From positions 10,647,001-10,711,000 of the forward strand of contig NC_071668.1 in NCBI RefSeq assembly GCF_028554725.1: a stretch of 64,000 nucleotides of DNA, read 5' to 3'. Shown here piece by piece: positions 22,235 to 34,539 of the stretch; the stretch's first letter is position 1; each line of letters starts with the position of its first letter. Under the pieces are notes generated by a model. It worked only from the letters and a program-made list of their open reading frames with translations, had not been told where the DNA came from and ran no database searches. Origin of the DNA: Zeugodacus cucurbitae. Its lineage: Eukaryota > Arthropoda > Insecta > Diptera > Tephritidae. The position numbers and the translations under genes were made by a program.

Positions 22235-22800
22235 AATGGAATTTTTTTCTGGTTATTGGACCAAACTATTTTTTCCGGGAGATTGAGTCATAAGTAAAAG
22301 CATTGTATTATCCGATTTCGAAGTTAGCCTTTAAAATCGAAATACAGTTGAACTTCCATAGCTCGAACTGCTCTAACTCGAAGTTCTCCATAATTCGAAC
22401 TATTGAATTGGCAATAGAAGTCAAAATTCATACAAATTACCTTTTGTAACTCGGAAGTCTCTCTAACTCGAAGTTTTTTTGTGGATTATGGTGATTCGAG
22501 TTAGAGATGTACCACTGTATATGATTTCGATGTTCGAAAAAAATGGTTTTTATAATAATTATTATTAATTACAGGGCATAGTTATTAAAAAATACAAAAT
22601 ATGAATGTAATCCATATATACCTCTCAATTCAATGATATATTAATTTTTTCGGTCAAACTTATATGACAGGTGCTATAAGAGGTCCAGTATTTTTCGAAG
22701 AACTAACTTTAACCCTTCATAACATCTTGCTTATCAGCTTGACTGAAAAGTTGTATACAACAAGAAAGAAAGACCAATAAAACATATATTTTATATATAT
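22235..22800 (+). repeat. Dispersed repeat family 3, copy interrupted by a pogo-like MITE
   Basis: Landmarks TTATTGGACCAAACT, TTTTTTCCGGGAGATTGAGTC and TTATATGACAGGTGCTATAAG followed by GGTCCAGTATTTTTCGA recur at 7040-7090 plus 7480-7690 (plus strand) and at 55080-55460 (minus strand). Boundaries are approximate. The copy is split at 22345-22517 by a TA-flanked MITE. Confidence 0.6.
22345..22517. mobile_element. Pogo-type MITE, TA-flanked
   Basis: The 173-bp element starts CAGTTGAACTTCC and ends GATGTACCACTG (inverted CAGTGGTACATC), with CTCTAACTCGAA subterminal repeats on both arms. TA lies immediately outside both ends (22343-22344 and 22518-22519). CAGT termini, TA targets and CTCGAA-type subterminal repeats fit pogo/Tigger-derived MITEs. 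No coding capacity. Confidence 0.75.
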
Positions 22801-22969
22801 TGAATCCATATTTTGGGTTTTTAGTAACTATACCGTGTAATTAATAATATTTTCTAATAAAAAAACCTTTGTTCAAACTTCGAAACCAAATATTTTTTTC
22901 CAATCGTCGAAACACTTCTCAAACTTGATTTTTGGAATAATCTTTCGCTCTTTCAGCGATTTCTCTTAT

Positions 22970-23493
22970 GTGCTGAACACGTAGAAGACGACAAGCGACG
23001 AGCGACATCTGTCAAATATTAAAATATACGCGTTCTTATGGGCCCAGATTTTTTGACAACAGCACGACTACGCGACAACAAGCTTGTAGTTGTCGTTGTC
23101 ACCAAATTAAATTAATGTTTCTAATTTTGCCGACGACAATGGCCGCTGTAGAGCTGCCACTAACATGTGAAATATAAAATTATTCAAAGTTCTCCCTAGT
23201 ATGACGTTATTTTGCCAGCAGAAACGTAAAATAGCTTTGATATATCATTTATAATAACAATCGATAATTTAAAACAAATAAATCGCCAATTTTTACATTT
23301 TTTGCGTATACAATTTCATTTTAAACTAAATATGTAAATTTTATTGAAGTGAAAGATGTTAGTACGGCAACAATGAAATTGCTGTTTGATATGTCGCAGC
23401 CGTCTTCAAAATGTTCAAGACGCTGGCTTCAAAGCGACATTTGCGATCAGCCGTCGCTATGTCGTGTCGTGTCGTCGTCTTTGTGTTCAGCAC
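22970..23493. mobile_element. Candidate non-autonomous DNA element with GTGCTGAACAC ends
   Basis: GTGCTGAACAC at 22970-22980 is exactly inverted at 23483-23493. Inside each end lie similar GACGAC/GCGAC-rich subterminal tracts. No target-site duplication was found, so it may be a relic or a coincidental repeat of low-complexity GAC words. The frames at 23386-23577 and 23411-23704 (+) overlap its right end and beyond and are not supported as genes. Confidence 0.45.
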
Positions 23494-24003
23494 TTCATGC
23501 TTGACAAACGACGACGCTTTAAGGTTGTCTTTATTTTTGAAAATAAGAAAAAGTCACACGGAGTCTGGCAAATGTGAAGGCTGGGGCATCGTTACAGTAT
23601 TGTTTTTGACCAACAGAACCGGCTGTTACCGACAGTGCGATACCGGGATTGACGCGGATTTTCGGATCCGGCGATTCAAACCTGTTGGGATCGGTAAGTT
23701 TTAGATTTTTGATCAAGAATTCACGAACAAGCAAAGAATAAACACACGTCTAACCTTAGCGGCTACAAAAGACAGAATAAGTAAGAAGAATATAGCTAAA
23801 AATTTGAAATTTTACCTATCAACTTCATAAAAAATATTTGAAAATTGAAAATTTTACAATTCCAGTAATTTTTTTAACACATCACATTCAAATTCAAGTT
23901 TCTGAAACCGACAAAAGCTCCCTCCAAAGACTTTTCCAACTGACAGTTGATAATACGCTTGGAAAGCTCATTCGCGACGCACGCATACAAACACCAAAAA
24001 AAG
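23494..24003. other. Intergenic sequence upstream of the DOCK gene
   Basis: No gene recognised. A perfect GTAAGT donor-like site occurs at 23694 after an open but unassignable frame. Confidence 0.4.
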
Positions 24004-24090
24004 GTAAACAAAACGTTATCGATATACGTGAATTCGCCTCAAAAAAGGTAAACAAACACCAACACTAACAAACATGTTTTGTAAACAAAC
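24004..24090 (+). promoter_or_regulatory. Cluster of three forkhead/FOXO-type motifs
   Basis: GTAAACAAAA (24004), GTAAACAAAC (24048) and GTAAACAAAC (24081) match the forkhead-class core (R)TAAACA, 270-360 bp before the DOCK start codon. Sequence match only; A-rich background raises the chance rate. Confidence 0.3.
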
Positions 24091-24153
24091 GCAACAGTTT
24101 GCAACAGCTGATAGAAAATAAATAAAAACGGTTTATTTACAAACACAGCTGAT

Positions 24154-24210
24154 TGTCACATTTGACAATTGAGAAAATAAACAAAAAAGTAACAACTGTC
24201 AAAAGTGACA
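24154..24210. promoter_or_regulatory. Two inverted TGACA half-site pairs
   Basis: TGTCA-N4-TGACA occurs at 24154-24167 and 24197-24210, 43 bp apart, each inside a longer palindrome (7- and 9-bp arms). TGACA/TGACAG is the core bound by TALE homeodomain proteins such as Homothorax, so this may be a proximal regulatory element of the DOCK gene. Confidence 0.3.
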
Positions 24211-24360
24211 GTTGAGCGAAGTAGCCAGCGGCCATTTTTATTTTCACTTGTACACAGTGGAAAAATCGACCGATTGGCAAAGTGCATAAAAATGAAATTT
24301 TAGTAGCAAAATAAATCGAAATTGTTGTGAATCTTATTAAAAGTGAACAAAGTTTGCATA

Positions 24361-27300
24361 ATGTCTGGTTCACAGCGTTCTTTTGCGCAGAAATTAACGA
24401 AGTAAGTGCCTTTTCAAGCAGCCGGAATTGTACCGGCTCAGCGCAGTACATTAGCGCTTGCGACGAAGTGTGTGTTTTCCAACTTACTTTCACCACAATT
24501 GAAAATTTTCACTTTTACTCAATTTTTAAACAGGCACAATTCATCTGAGGTGCGAAAAAATGTCGTCGTTAATCATTTACAAACAAAGGCAGTGGACACC
24601 GGCTCAATGTGTTCATCAACGGTGAGTTTCCGTAAGGGAATAGTTTTGGGAGGTGGGAGGAGAGGTGATGTAAGCTGCTTGCTTCAAAATTGGGTGGGGC
24701 TCTTGTGTGCTTACAAAAATGCGGTTACTCACCCCATGTAATAAAAATATAATTGTCAGATTATGCATATATTATTTAGTAGTTTCATAAATATTTACAA
24801 TATTTTATTTATTAATGCTTATAATTTAGAAACTACAATAGTTATGTATGTCTACAATTGTATGTATTATTATTATTGTTATATATAGTATATATAGTAT
24901 ATATGTATATTATGACTTGAGATAATCGTTTGATTCAAATTTCTACTACTGATAAGCTTCCAGTCTATAATTATTTGTAATGCTTATTGCAAACAATAAT
25001 TACGTGCTATAACTGTTTTACATTTCTTACTCAGCTTTCGCTTACCGAACCCGTTGAGCCATTGGATTATGAAGAATTTCTCACACAACACATGAACATA
25101 TTGAATAGAGATCCACTGAAGCATATACTCGATTTTCCACCTGCTGATGTTGCTGTTAAAATCATACCGCGCAAGATACGCACCATTGAACATATTGTGC
25201 CAAAGGAAAATATGTAAGCAATATGCAATATAAACCTTCAAGTAGACATAATTAAAGAGTATAAATATATTTTGTTAGCGCCGAACTGCCACTCTATGTG
25301 CAGGAATGCGTCAACTGTTATACACGTCCATGGAAAGTAGTCGAATACGCACAGCGTCACTACTCCAGTTCCTGTTGTTCACGCGAGCGCATCGACCGCG
25401 GCACTATCAGTCCGTCTGCCTATCAGCAAGAGTTTGAAATCGACAAAGAATTCACCTCTTTTGATGAGAACCTCACAGACAAAAGCGACAGTTGCACACC
25501 GAGTTCACGACAATCGATCGCCAGTTTATCTTCGGTTAGCTCATGCACAGATACATTGACGCCACGCGGCTCTTGGGCTAGTTTTGATTTGCGTCGCTCC
25601 GTAAATGATCCACTAATACCGAATTTACTCGATGATGTGCCACCGGAACAAATCGATCAAACAAATGAGTCACGTCGACAAGAAGATCGACAGGAAGCGC
25701 TCTTTTCACTCTATCCCGAAGCAGATCCAGAGGATGTTATCGAACGACGTTTACCAGCTGAAATACCCATGGAACATTTGGGTCATCGTATACTGGTGAA
25801 ATGCTTGCAATTGCGGTTGGAGTTAGAGGTGGAACCCATATTCGCCACAATGGCAATTTACGATGCGAAAGAACGCAAAAAGATATCTGAAAATTTCTAC
25901 TTTGACATGAATTCGGATAATTTGAAACGTATGCTGAGCACACATGTGCGTTGCGCCGACGCAAGCACACAAAGTCGTGCGGGCATATTCGAGATAACCT
26001 ATCCGAGTAGCGACATATTTCTAGTCATACGTTTGGAGAAAGTACTGCAGGGTGATATCAAAGATTCTGTGGAGCCATATTTGAAAGACGATAAAGATAA
26101 GTATCGCGAGAAAGCCAAATCGAATGCGGCCGATTTCTGTGAGCGTTTGGGTAAATATCGTATGCCATTCGCATGGACTGGTATTTATTTGAATAGCATA
26201 TTTAATGGTGAGAATGTGGAAAATAAAGATGCTGCCGGTGCTAATGCAGAGAAAGATACAACAATTGGTGGTAATTTGACGTCGGCGGTGAGCTCCAACA
26301 GTTTAGGTGAGTTAATAAACTAAAGTGAAATGTTTTTGCTGTATTTATATGATAATTTAAAAAAACTTAGATCGCAAAGCATCCACTAGCAGTTTTGATC
26401 AACTACGCCGCAAAGCGAACGATATGAGCGGCACATTAACACGCCGCGGTTCACTGGAACGTAAGGAGAAACGTCGCTCCTGGTCACTGGATGACTTCGC
26501 AAATGTTATTGAGACTTTTCGACCCATCACGATAACAGTATCTAGTTTCTTTAAACAGGTAAGTTCTACATACAAACATATTACTGCATTTATAACTGTT
26601 TACTACTATATTTCACGCAATAGGAATCCGATAAAATGAAGGATGAAGACCTCTACAAATTCTTAGCCGAGTTGAAACGTCCCAGCAATGCCATGAAAAA
26701 ATATAAATGCATACCGGGTTCAATAAAACTGGAGATTTCACCATGCCCGGAAGAGGTGAAAAACGCCTTAACACCCGAATTGGCAAAAGTCGAACCCTAT
26801 CCGGAGGATAAAACGCGTCCGATCAAGGAAATTTTAGAATTCCCTTCAACTGCTATCTACAATCCACATTACACATACCGCAATTTGCTTTTCGTCTCGC
26901 CAAAAGAGTTGAATTTCTCCTCACGTGCCGGTTCGGCACGCAACATCGCTGTACGCGTACAATTGATGGCTGGCGAAACACAAATGGATGCTGTAAATGC
27001 GATTTATGGCAAATCTTCGTGTCCAGAATATGCCAGCGAAGCCTTCACGGCCGTCAATTATCACAACAAGTGCCCGACATTCTATGATGAAATCAAATTT
27101 GCGCTACCAGCGAATATTAAACAAAATCATCATCTCTTCTTTACACTCTACCACGTATCTTGTCAAAAGAAACCACAAGAGGTGCAACCATCTGTTGAAA
27201 CACCGGTTGGTTATACATGGCTGCCACTGCTGCAGGATGGCAAATTGAAAGTGGGTGAATTTCAATTGCCCGTCATGGTGGAAACACCACCGGAGAACTA

Positions 27301-30300
27301 CTCGTTCATACCGCCGAATGTACACTTACCCGGCACCAAATGGCTAGATAATCATCGTCCTGTCTTTACGATAACTGTGGATGCCGTTACAGCGGTACAC
27401 ACATTGGATCCACATCTGGATGGGTAATAATCAACGCGAAGCTTAAAATAATATTTGAAAGCATAATTGTGTTATCTTTTACAGTTTCTTTCTCACTTGC
27501 GATTATTTGGATTCACGCAAAATACCGCCACGCATTGGTGAGGGCAATATGGAGAATGAAATGAAAAAGGCGCTTTTGGAGATTGCCAGCGCTGAGCGTG
27601 AACCGTTGGTGAAGAATCTACATTTAGTTTTGGATAAATTGATAGAACTTTTAGTCACAGCATATAAAATTGGTGGTCAACCGATTTCATTAGGTTCCAC
27701 AGTCTTCGAAATGCTTTGCATGGTGTCGGCAAATCTATCGGTATGTCTAATAATTTAATTTTTATTATTATTTTTTTGTTTTTGATATGCCATAAATGTA
27801 TATTTTAAACAATAACTCTCTTCCAGATACTAAACGATGACTTGGTGGTCGACCAATATGGTCGTCAGGCGCTACTTTCCACATACGTGCAGTTTCAATG
27901 TCGCATACCGCATCCATTTGGTGGCAAGCGTCGCATCACCTACAGTCGCAGTAATGCCGAGGAGATATCAGCTAATGCGGCCGAAACATACAGTCTGTAC
28001 GAAAATGTATCCATTGGACGCAGTTTGGATCGTAAAGGTACACATTTCAATTAATTTTTTTATTTCAAACATTCAATTATTCAAACATTTTGTATTCAGA
28101 GCACACAGTGGAATTGTCGCCCACATTTGGTAGCCGCGATGGTCAAATACGTTTGCTACATGAAGAGCTGGCATTGCACTGGGTTGTGGCCAGTGGCAAA
28201 GCAACCGAATTGGCCATGTCCAATTCCTGGTTTCTCTTCGAATTAATTGTCAAATCCATGATTGAGCATTTAGATTACAGCAGCGCACTGTCGGCGCCAC
28301 GCAAACAGCGTTTCCCACATCAATTCACCGATGACATTTCGACACTGGTGCATTTGGTCACCACCAAAGTGGTGGGCTATCACAGTGAGGAACCGAAATT
28401 GGCGCAATCGCTAAATGCCAGTTTGGGTTTCTTCATATTCGATTTGTTTAGCATAATGGATCGTGGCTTTGTCTTTGGCCTCATCAAAACTTACTATAAA
28501 GTGCTGATATCGAAGAATGCCTCAATACCGGATTTGATGAATTACAAAATCGACTTTCTACGCATTGTTTGTAGTCATGAGCATTTTGTGGCATTGAATT
28601 TGCCCTTCGGCACGCCTTACACCACTGTATCGGCGCCCTGCAGTCCAACGCCGAGCACAACGTCGAGCAATAGTCAAACGTCTTATGTGAGTTAACGGCA
28701 TTTAAATAAAAAAAAAATAAATTTTAACTATTTTTTATTTGCAGAGTTCCATGGAACGCGCTTTGCACGCAGACCTGAGCGCAGATTTTCGGCAACAACA
28801 TTTTCTTGTCGGTTTGGTGCTAAGCGATTTGGCGACAGTGCTTGAAGTACCGTAAGTAGCAAACTTTAGTCGTCGGAAATGCTATGAAAGGCAATTAATT
28901 TGTCTTTCTTCTTCTACTTTTTCCGAATTACAGCAATCCGCAATTGCACGGCAAAGCCATACGTTGCATACGCAATCTGATGACCTCGCATGATCTCGAT
29001 CCGCGCTATAGTGAGGTGGAGGCGCGCGCACGCGTTGCTTCGCTCTATCTGCCGCTGCTGGGTGTTGTCATGGATGTTATACCACAACTACATCCATATC
29101 TCACCGATACAAATGATCGTCTACAAAGCATTGGCTTATTGGAAGACTATCAAGGTCCACACCAGAGTCTCTCCACATCCACGATTAATGCAGATTACAA
29201 TTACACAAACTCCGGCAATCGCACCTATAACTATCTCAACGAGCAGATAAAAAATAAATCGCAGTTGAGCAGCGAGAATACACGTCATTTGCTCGCCTGT
29301 TGCATTTGGGTGCTAAAGAATCTGGAACGCAGCGTCTTGTATCGTTGGTTGCTTGGACTCAATCCGCATCGTGTGCATCAGACGTTGCAGCTGTTGAACA
29401 CCTGCATACCTTGCTTCGAGTATAAAGGTCAAAAGCGTTTGCCATCGCTCAAGCGGAATACGCAGAGTTTTCGTAAACCCACCGACCTCAAGGAGAAGCT
29501 GGAGGAATGCATACGTGGCACAAATTCGGCGCGTTATGATCTCATCAATAGGCGCAAAGATCGCAATTCGACGGAGAAATTCCGTTGGCGCAAAGATCAG
29601 ATGACATATCGCTCGCAATTCTACGATAACGCCACCGAAGCGGATCCCAAACTCGAGTTGAATCATTTCATTGAGGGTTCACTGGCCACCGAGATCGCGT
29701 TGATTATTTTGGATGCTTTGGAGATCATTGTACAGGTGGCCACCAACTCGGAAATGCACCACAATCTTTTGGGCACGGTGTTGAAAGTGTTGTTGCATGC
29801 GCTGTCGCGTCATCAAAGCACGTTGTCGCTGCAAAATCTGTTCGCCTCGCAACGTTCGCTGATTTTTAAATTCCCAAATTTGCTGTTCGACGAAGAGACG
29901 GACATTTGTGCTGATCTATGCTTGTTGCTCTTGAAGCATTGCGGCTCATTGCTGCCGGCCATACGCTCACAAGCTTCGGCATCACTGTACTTGCTTATGC
30001 GACAAAACTTTGAGATCGGCAATGTAAGTGTGCATTACATTTATTCAATATTTATTTATTTATAAAAATTATTCCAACTCCTTCCCTCACAGAACTTTGC
30101 GCGTGTCAAAATGCAAGTGACCATGTCGCTCAGCTCGCTGGTCGGCACTAGTTCGGCATTCAGCGAACAATCTTTACGCCGCGCACTGAAAACTGTGCTC
30201 GTTTATGCCGAATCCGATCAGGATTTACAGGAAACCTCCTTTCCCGAGCAAGTGCAAGATCTACTCTTCAATTTGCACATGATACTCTCCGATACGGTTA

Positions 30301-32077
30301 AAATGAAAGAATACCAAGAGGATCCGGAAATGTTGCTCGATCTCATGCATCGCATTGCCAAAGGTTATCAAAACAATCCGGACCTGCGTCTCACTTGGTT
30401 GGAGAATATGGCAAAGAAGCATCGTGAGCGCCTCAATCACACCGAAGCGGCCATGTGCTATGTACACTCAGCCGCGCTGGTAGCCGAATATCTCAGCATG
30501 TTGGAGTCGCAAACGCATTTACCCGTTGGTGCGGTTAGCTTTCAGCGTGTCACGCCCAATGCGCTCATGGAATCGGCCGTTTCGGATGATGTACTAAGTC
30601 CCGGTGAAGATGGCATTTGTTTGGGCAATCATTTTACGGAGAGTGGCCTGAAAGTGTTGCTGGAAGAGGCATCGAATTCATTCCAAATTGCCGGCATGTA
30701 CGAGGCCATGAATGAGGTGTACAAAATACTGACACCCATTTGTGAAGCGAATCGTGATTTTCAGAAATTGGGCAAAATTCATGGTAAACTACAGGAGGCC
30801 TTCAATCGCATCGCACAACTGCAGGGTAAACGCGTCTTTGGCACCTACTTCCGTGTGGGATTCTATGGCACGAAATTCGGTGATTTGGATCAGCAAGAAT
30901 TTATCTACAAAGAACCAACGCTAACTAAATTACCAGAGATATTTAGTCGGCTGCAGGTGAGTTTCGTTGAGTCTGAGGAGAAAAAATTTTAAATTAATTA
31001 ATTAATTTTGAATTCATTATGATTTTTTAAATTCATTTTATGCGCTTTTCAGAACTTTTATGCCGATCGTTTTGGTCCCGACTCGGTGCACATAATTAAA
31101 GACTCCAATTCGGTCGATATTAATTCATTGGATCCAGAAAAGGCTTACATACAGATAACCTACGTGGAACCGTACTTCGAAACCTATGAGCTGCGTCATC
31201 GTGAGACCTATTTCGAGCGTAATTTCAATATAAGTGAGTGCAAAAATACTAAATTTTTCTAACCTCAAAAAAGAATATCTTCAATAATAATGTCAAATGC
31301 ACTTTCCAATCCGCAGAACGTTTCATATTCGCCACACCATTCACCAAATCCGGTAAAGCGCATGGCGATCTACACGAGCAATGCAAACGTAAGACCATAC
31401 TGACCACAGCCAATCACTTTCCCTACGTAAAGACGCGTATACAAGTGATTGCGCGTCAACAAATCATATTGGAACCAATTGAAGTGGCCATCGAAGACAT
31501 ACACAAGAAGACAGCAGAATTGGCTGCCGCGACCAATCAAGAACCGGCCGATCCGAAAATACTACAAATGGTGTTGCAAGGTTGCATCGGCACAACAGTC
31601 AATCAGGGGCCCATGGAAATGGCTACTGTCTTTCTCGCCAATCTTTCGGATGGTGTGACGGTGCCAACGAAACATCAAAATAAGCTTAGACTCTGTTTCC
31701 GCGAATTCTCCAAACGTTGCGCCGATGCATTGAAGAAGAATCGCAATTTAATATCGAGCGATCAAAAGGACTATCAGCGTGAATTGGAACGAAATCATGA
31801 ACGTTTTGTGGAGCGTTTAACACCATTTATAACGTTGACGGCGGCGCAGGCGCAGGGTGTTGTGAAGTAAGCATGTTTTTCACTAATTAATTTCTTTAAT
31901 TCATTTACCTCCAACCCTCACAACTTTTTTACACCCTTTAAAAGTACATATTCTCTAGTAAACGCATTCAAATTTTATTTATAACTATAATTTCTAATTT
32001 TTATATATATATTTTTTATGGTTTTTATTTGTAGAGCCAATGCTTACATCTATAAGAGTACACCTTTAAAATGGTAA
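24361..32077 (+). CDS. Zir: DOCK-family Rho GEF, Zizimin-related (DOCK6/7/8 class), complete
   Basis: Atypical exchange factor expected to activate Rac/Cdc42 and remodel actin. Fifteen coding exons join in frame: 24361-24401, 24534-24621, 25035-25213, 25279-26306, 26371-26558, 26624-27423, 27485-27740, 27827-28037, 28100-28686, 28745-28851, 28934-30023, 30093-30956, 31053-31233, 31317-31866, 32035-32077, giving 2070 residues, usual for the family. The start MSGSQRSFAQKLTK matches the DOCK-C N-end. The DHR-1/C2 domain (about 590-775) includes TYRNLLFVSPKELNFSSRAG. The DHR-2 catalytic domain (about 1610-2050) includes GFYGTKFGDLDQQEF and LQGCIGTTVNQGP. The C-end is YIYKSTPLKW. A short upstream frame MKF-stop lies at 24292-24303. 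A polyadenylation signal AATAAA is at 32967. Family call is very secure; the one-to-one link to Drosophila Zir is by class. Confidence 0.95.
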
Positions 32078-33436
32078 TGTCACCAATTAGTTGGATATGG
32101 TGAAGTATATAATCGGCACAAATTTGTGTATATATTTTATATATATTGCTACACTTTATATGGATTTTAAATCGAAATATTTGTATTACCTAAATAATGT
32201 ATTTTTTACACCTTTCCTACCGACCCACTTACATGTCTGTACCTGTGGATTTACTGTGGACCCTATTGTTATTGTAATACTCGTATATTTTTTAGTGTTG
32301 CGGATTATTTTAAGTAATGATATTTTTACTAAATAATCTAAGCCGCTCCTTTATGTACTAAGTATTAGTATGCTAGTATTAAGTTTTAATTTTGAACCGA
32401 ATTTATTTCGAATTTAACACAAATGTGAAATAGCAGTGCTTGAGACTTGATTGATGCGTTAATTTGAAGGATTATTTTGTATTTACATTTTTACTTTTTT
32501 TCTCGAATTTAAAAGTAAATTGCAGAATCTCATAAAATATTTTCTTTTCTAGTACAAACACAATCATGTTTTGTATTTTATTTCTCTTCATCTAAATTTT
32601 TAATTTACATTTTAACACTCATCCTTCGAATAACCTTCAAATAATATTTACACGTTAACCAAAAATTGATTCCAAAAAAAAAATCATAAATTCATCAATT
32701 TACATTTTCTCTGCACATTTTCATTTTCTATTTATTCATAAGCATATTTTTAGTATTGGTAATTTCAATGCAATTTATACACATCACTTGAAAGTACCAA
32801 ACCTTGGATAAATAATATTAATTAATAGTAGAAGTAGCTTTTTATATAGTGTTACTCAAAGAACGGTTTGTACTTTTATATATCGAAAGCTTAAGAATGT
32901 GAGACACTATATAATATTTGAGCACATTTTGTTCTTATAAATTATACATAACTTATTTAATACGAGAATAAATGTTTGTAAAATGTAACAATTATAAATT
33001 TACATGATTTTTATTAATTCCATATGCGTTATGTGGCCAACCACAAACCGATCAGCAAGCCAATCAAAAATACACTACAAAAAATATCGACCTCACAGAA
33101 TTGTGAGGCAAGCAAATGAAAAAATGTAACACACGAAATTAATAAAATTGAAATAATTAAAGTTTCAATCAAATACATAAATAAAATCTAATAGCCATGA
33201 AGCAAATTGTTATTTGTTACGTTTTTTTGCGATCACAACAAAATATATAAACATGAACGTATGCCGATAAGGAATAAACAGAAAAGCACACATTTGTTGT
33301 TGTTAAAAATTCTGAACGCCTGGTTTTTGGGCAGTAGTGAAATTCTGTGAAAATACCTAGCACGCAGAAGTGCACAGCAAGCAACCAGGAAATTTCTTTT
33401 ATTTAGAAAAAGCTGGCAACCAGCATGCATATATTT
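32078..33436. other. 3' UTR of the DOCK gene and intergenic DNA
   Basis: AT-rich. AATAAA at 32967-32972 is the first canonical polyadenylation signal noted, giving a 3' UTR of about 0.9 kb. From about 33000 the sequence is intergenic and leads into the duplicated 207-bp repeat. Confidence 0.5.
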
Positions 33437-33643
33437 CCACGTGCTGTGGGCGAGCAAAACAAAAGAGATAATCAGCATTATACGAACAGAAAGATAAAAC
33501 AAGGACGAAAAGGAAATGTAAAAAATGTGTGTTGTTGCTGGGCGTTTATGGGCGCCTAGTACTTTGGGTAAATTATTGCACGGCAGCGAACGCCGACGCA
33601 ATTTTTGATAAAATTCGTTACTAGCAAAATAGTTACTTTTGAG
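33437..33643. repeat. 207-bp repeat, copy 1
   Basis: It begins CCACGTGCTGTGGGCGAGC and aligns without gaps to 34026-34232, with about 14 differences by eye, mostly transitions. A block of about 55 bp around GGGCGTTTATGGGCGCCTAG is identical in both. It lies between the convergent 3' ends of the DOCK gene and mus304. Open frames exist on the minus strand in both copies, but nearly every base change alters the residue, so it looks non-coding. Confidence 0.85.
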
Positions 33644-34025
33644 GTGCAACTAACTGGGAATAAAATATCAATATTCTTTATAGATATATATTACTTTATA
33701 TTAAAGATTTTTATTTTTTATTAAAGTATAAATTAAATAAATAATAATATATAAAATATAATTTAAAATATATTTAATATCCAATATATTGGACAGTAGC
33801 GACTGGGAATAAAATATATCAGTATTCTTGGTAATATTATTTATTGCATTGAAATATATATATAAAATATATAACAATTTATAAAAATATATTTTTCAAA
33901 CAATAGTTCGACGCAGTAGTAAAAATGTGCTACCAAACCATCTATTTGTGAAATCTGGCCACCTAGGTCATTTTGCGCAGTAGTTATCAATTTAGCAAAA
34001 GGTGGCAACCATCACGAATTAAATT
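33644..34025. repeat. Degenerate spacer repeats between the 207-bp copies
   Basis: Words such as ACTGGGAATAAAATAT (33653 and 33803; ACTAGGAATAAAATAT after copy 2 at 34303) and GCAGTAGT (33911 and 33975, variants at 33330 and 33786) recur, so the duplicated unit is larger than 207 bp and part of a decayed tandem or element structure. The unit spacing is 589 bp. Confidence 0.5.
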
Positions 34026-34232
34026 CCACGTGCTGTGGGTGAGCAAAACAAAAGAGATAAACAGTATTATACGAACAGAAAGATGAAACAAGGACGAAAA
34101 GAAAATGTAAAAAATGTGTGTTGTTGCTGGGCGTTTATGGGCGCCTAGTACTTTGGGCAAATTATTACACAGCGGCGAACGTCGACGCAATTTGTGAAAA
34201 AATTCGTTACTAACAAAATGGTTACTTTTGAG
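34026..34232. repeat. 207-bp repeat, copy 2
   Basis: Ungapped counterpart of 33437-33643 (CCACGTGCTGTGGGTGAGC start). The homology extends left into TTTAG-AAAAG-TGGCAACCA. AT-rich DNA (34233-34539) separates it from the mus304 stop and contains the likely mus304 polyadenylation signal (AATAAA on the minus strand, 34342-34347). Confidence 0.85.
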
Positions 34233-34539
34233 TAACAAGCAACCTAGTGAGTTTTAACTACAAATTTATTGTTTTTCCATTGAAATATAATTAAAATAAA
34301 CAACTAGGAATAAAATATGAGTATTTTTTTGTATTCACACGTTTATTGTTTTTCTCACAACACAATATTAAAAATAAAATCGACAATAGTTACAAAGGAA
34401 TGAATATGTAAATTGTGTAACAAGAAATAAATAATTTTAGCTTTAACATCACGCACTAAGAAAATTTAGTGCGTATACCACTTCATTCCATACTTAGAGC
34501 AAATAATAATTATTTTACAACACGGTTACAATGGATTAA

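Noticed and set aside
23411..23704. 97-codon frame ending near a perfect GTAAGT donor
   Set aside because: Overlaps a TIR element and GACGAC-rich tract; composition and residues fit no family.
33233..33649. 138-codon minus-strand frame overlapping the 207-bp repeat, with a partner at 33987-34238
   Set aside because: Both copies keep the frame, but almost all substitutions change the residue and there is no domain, so protein coding is not supported.
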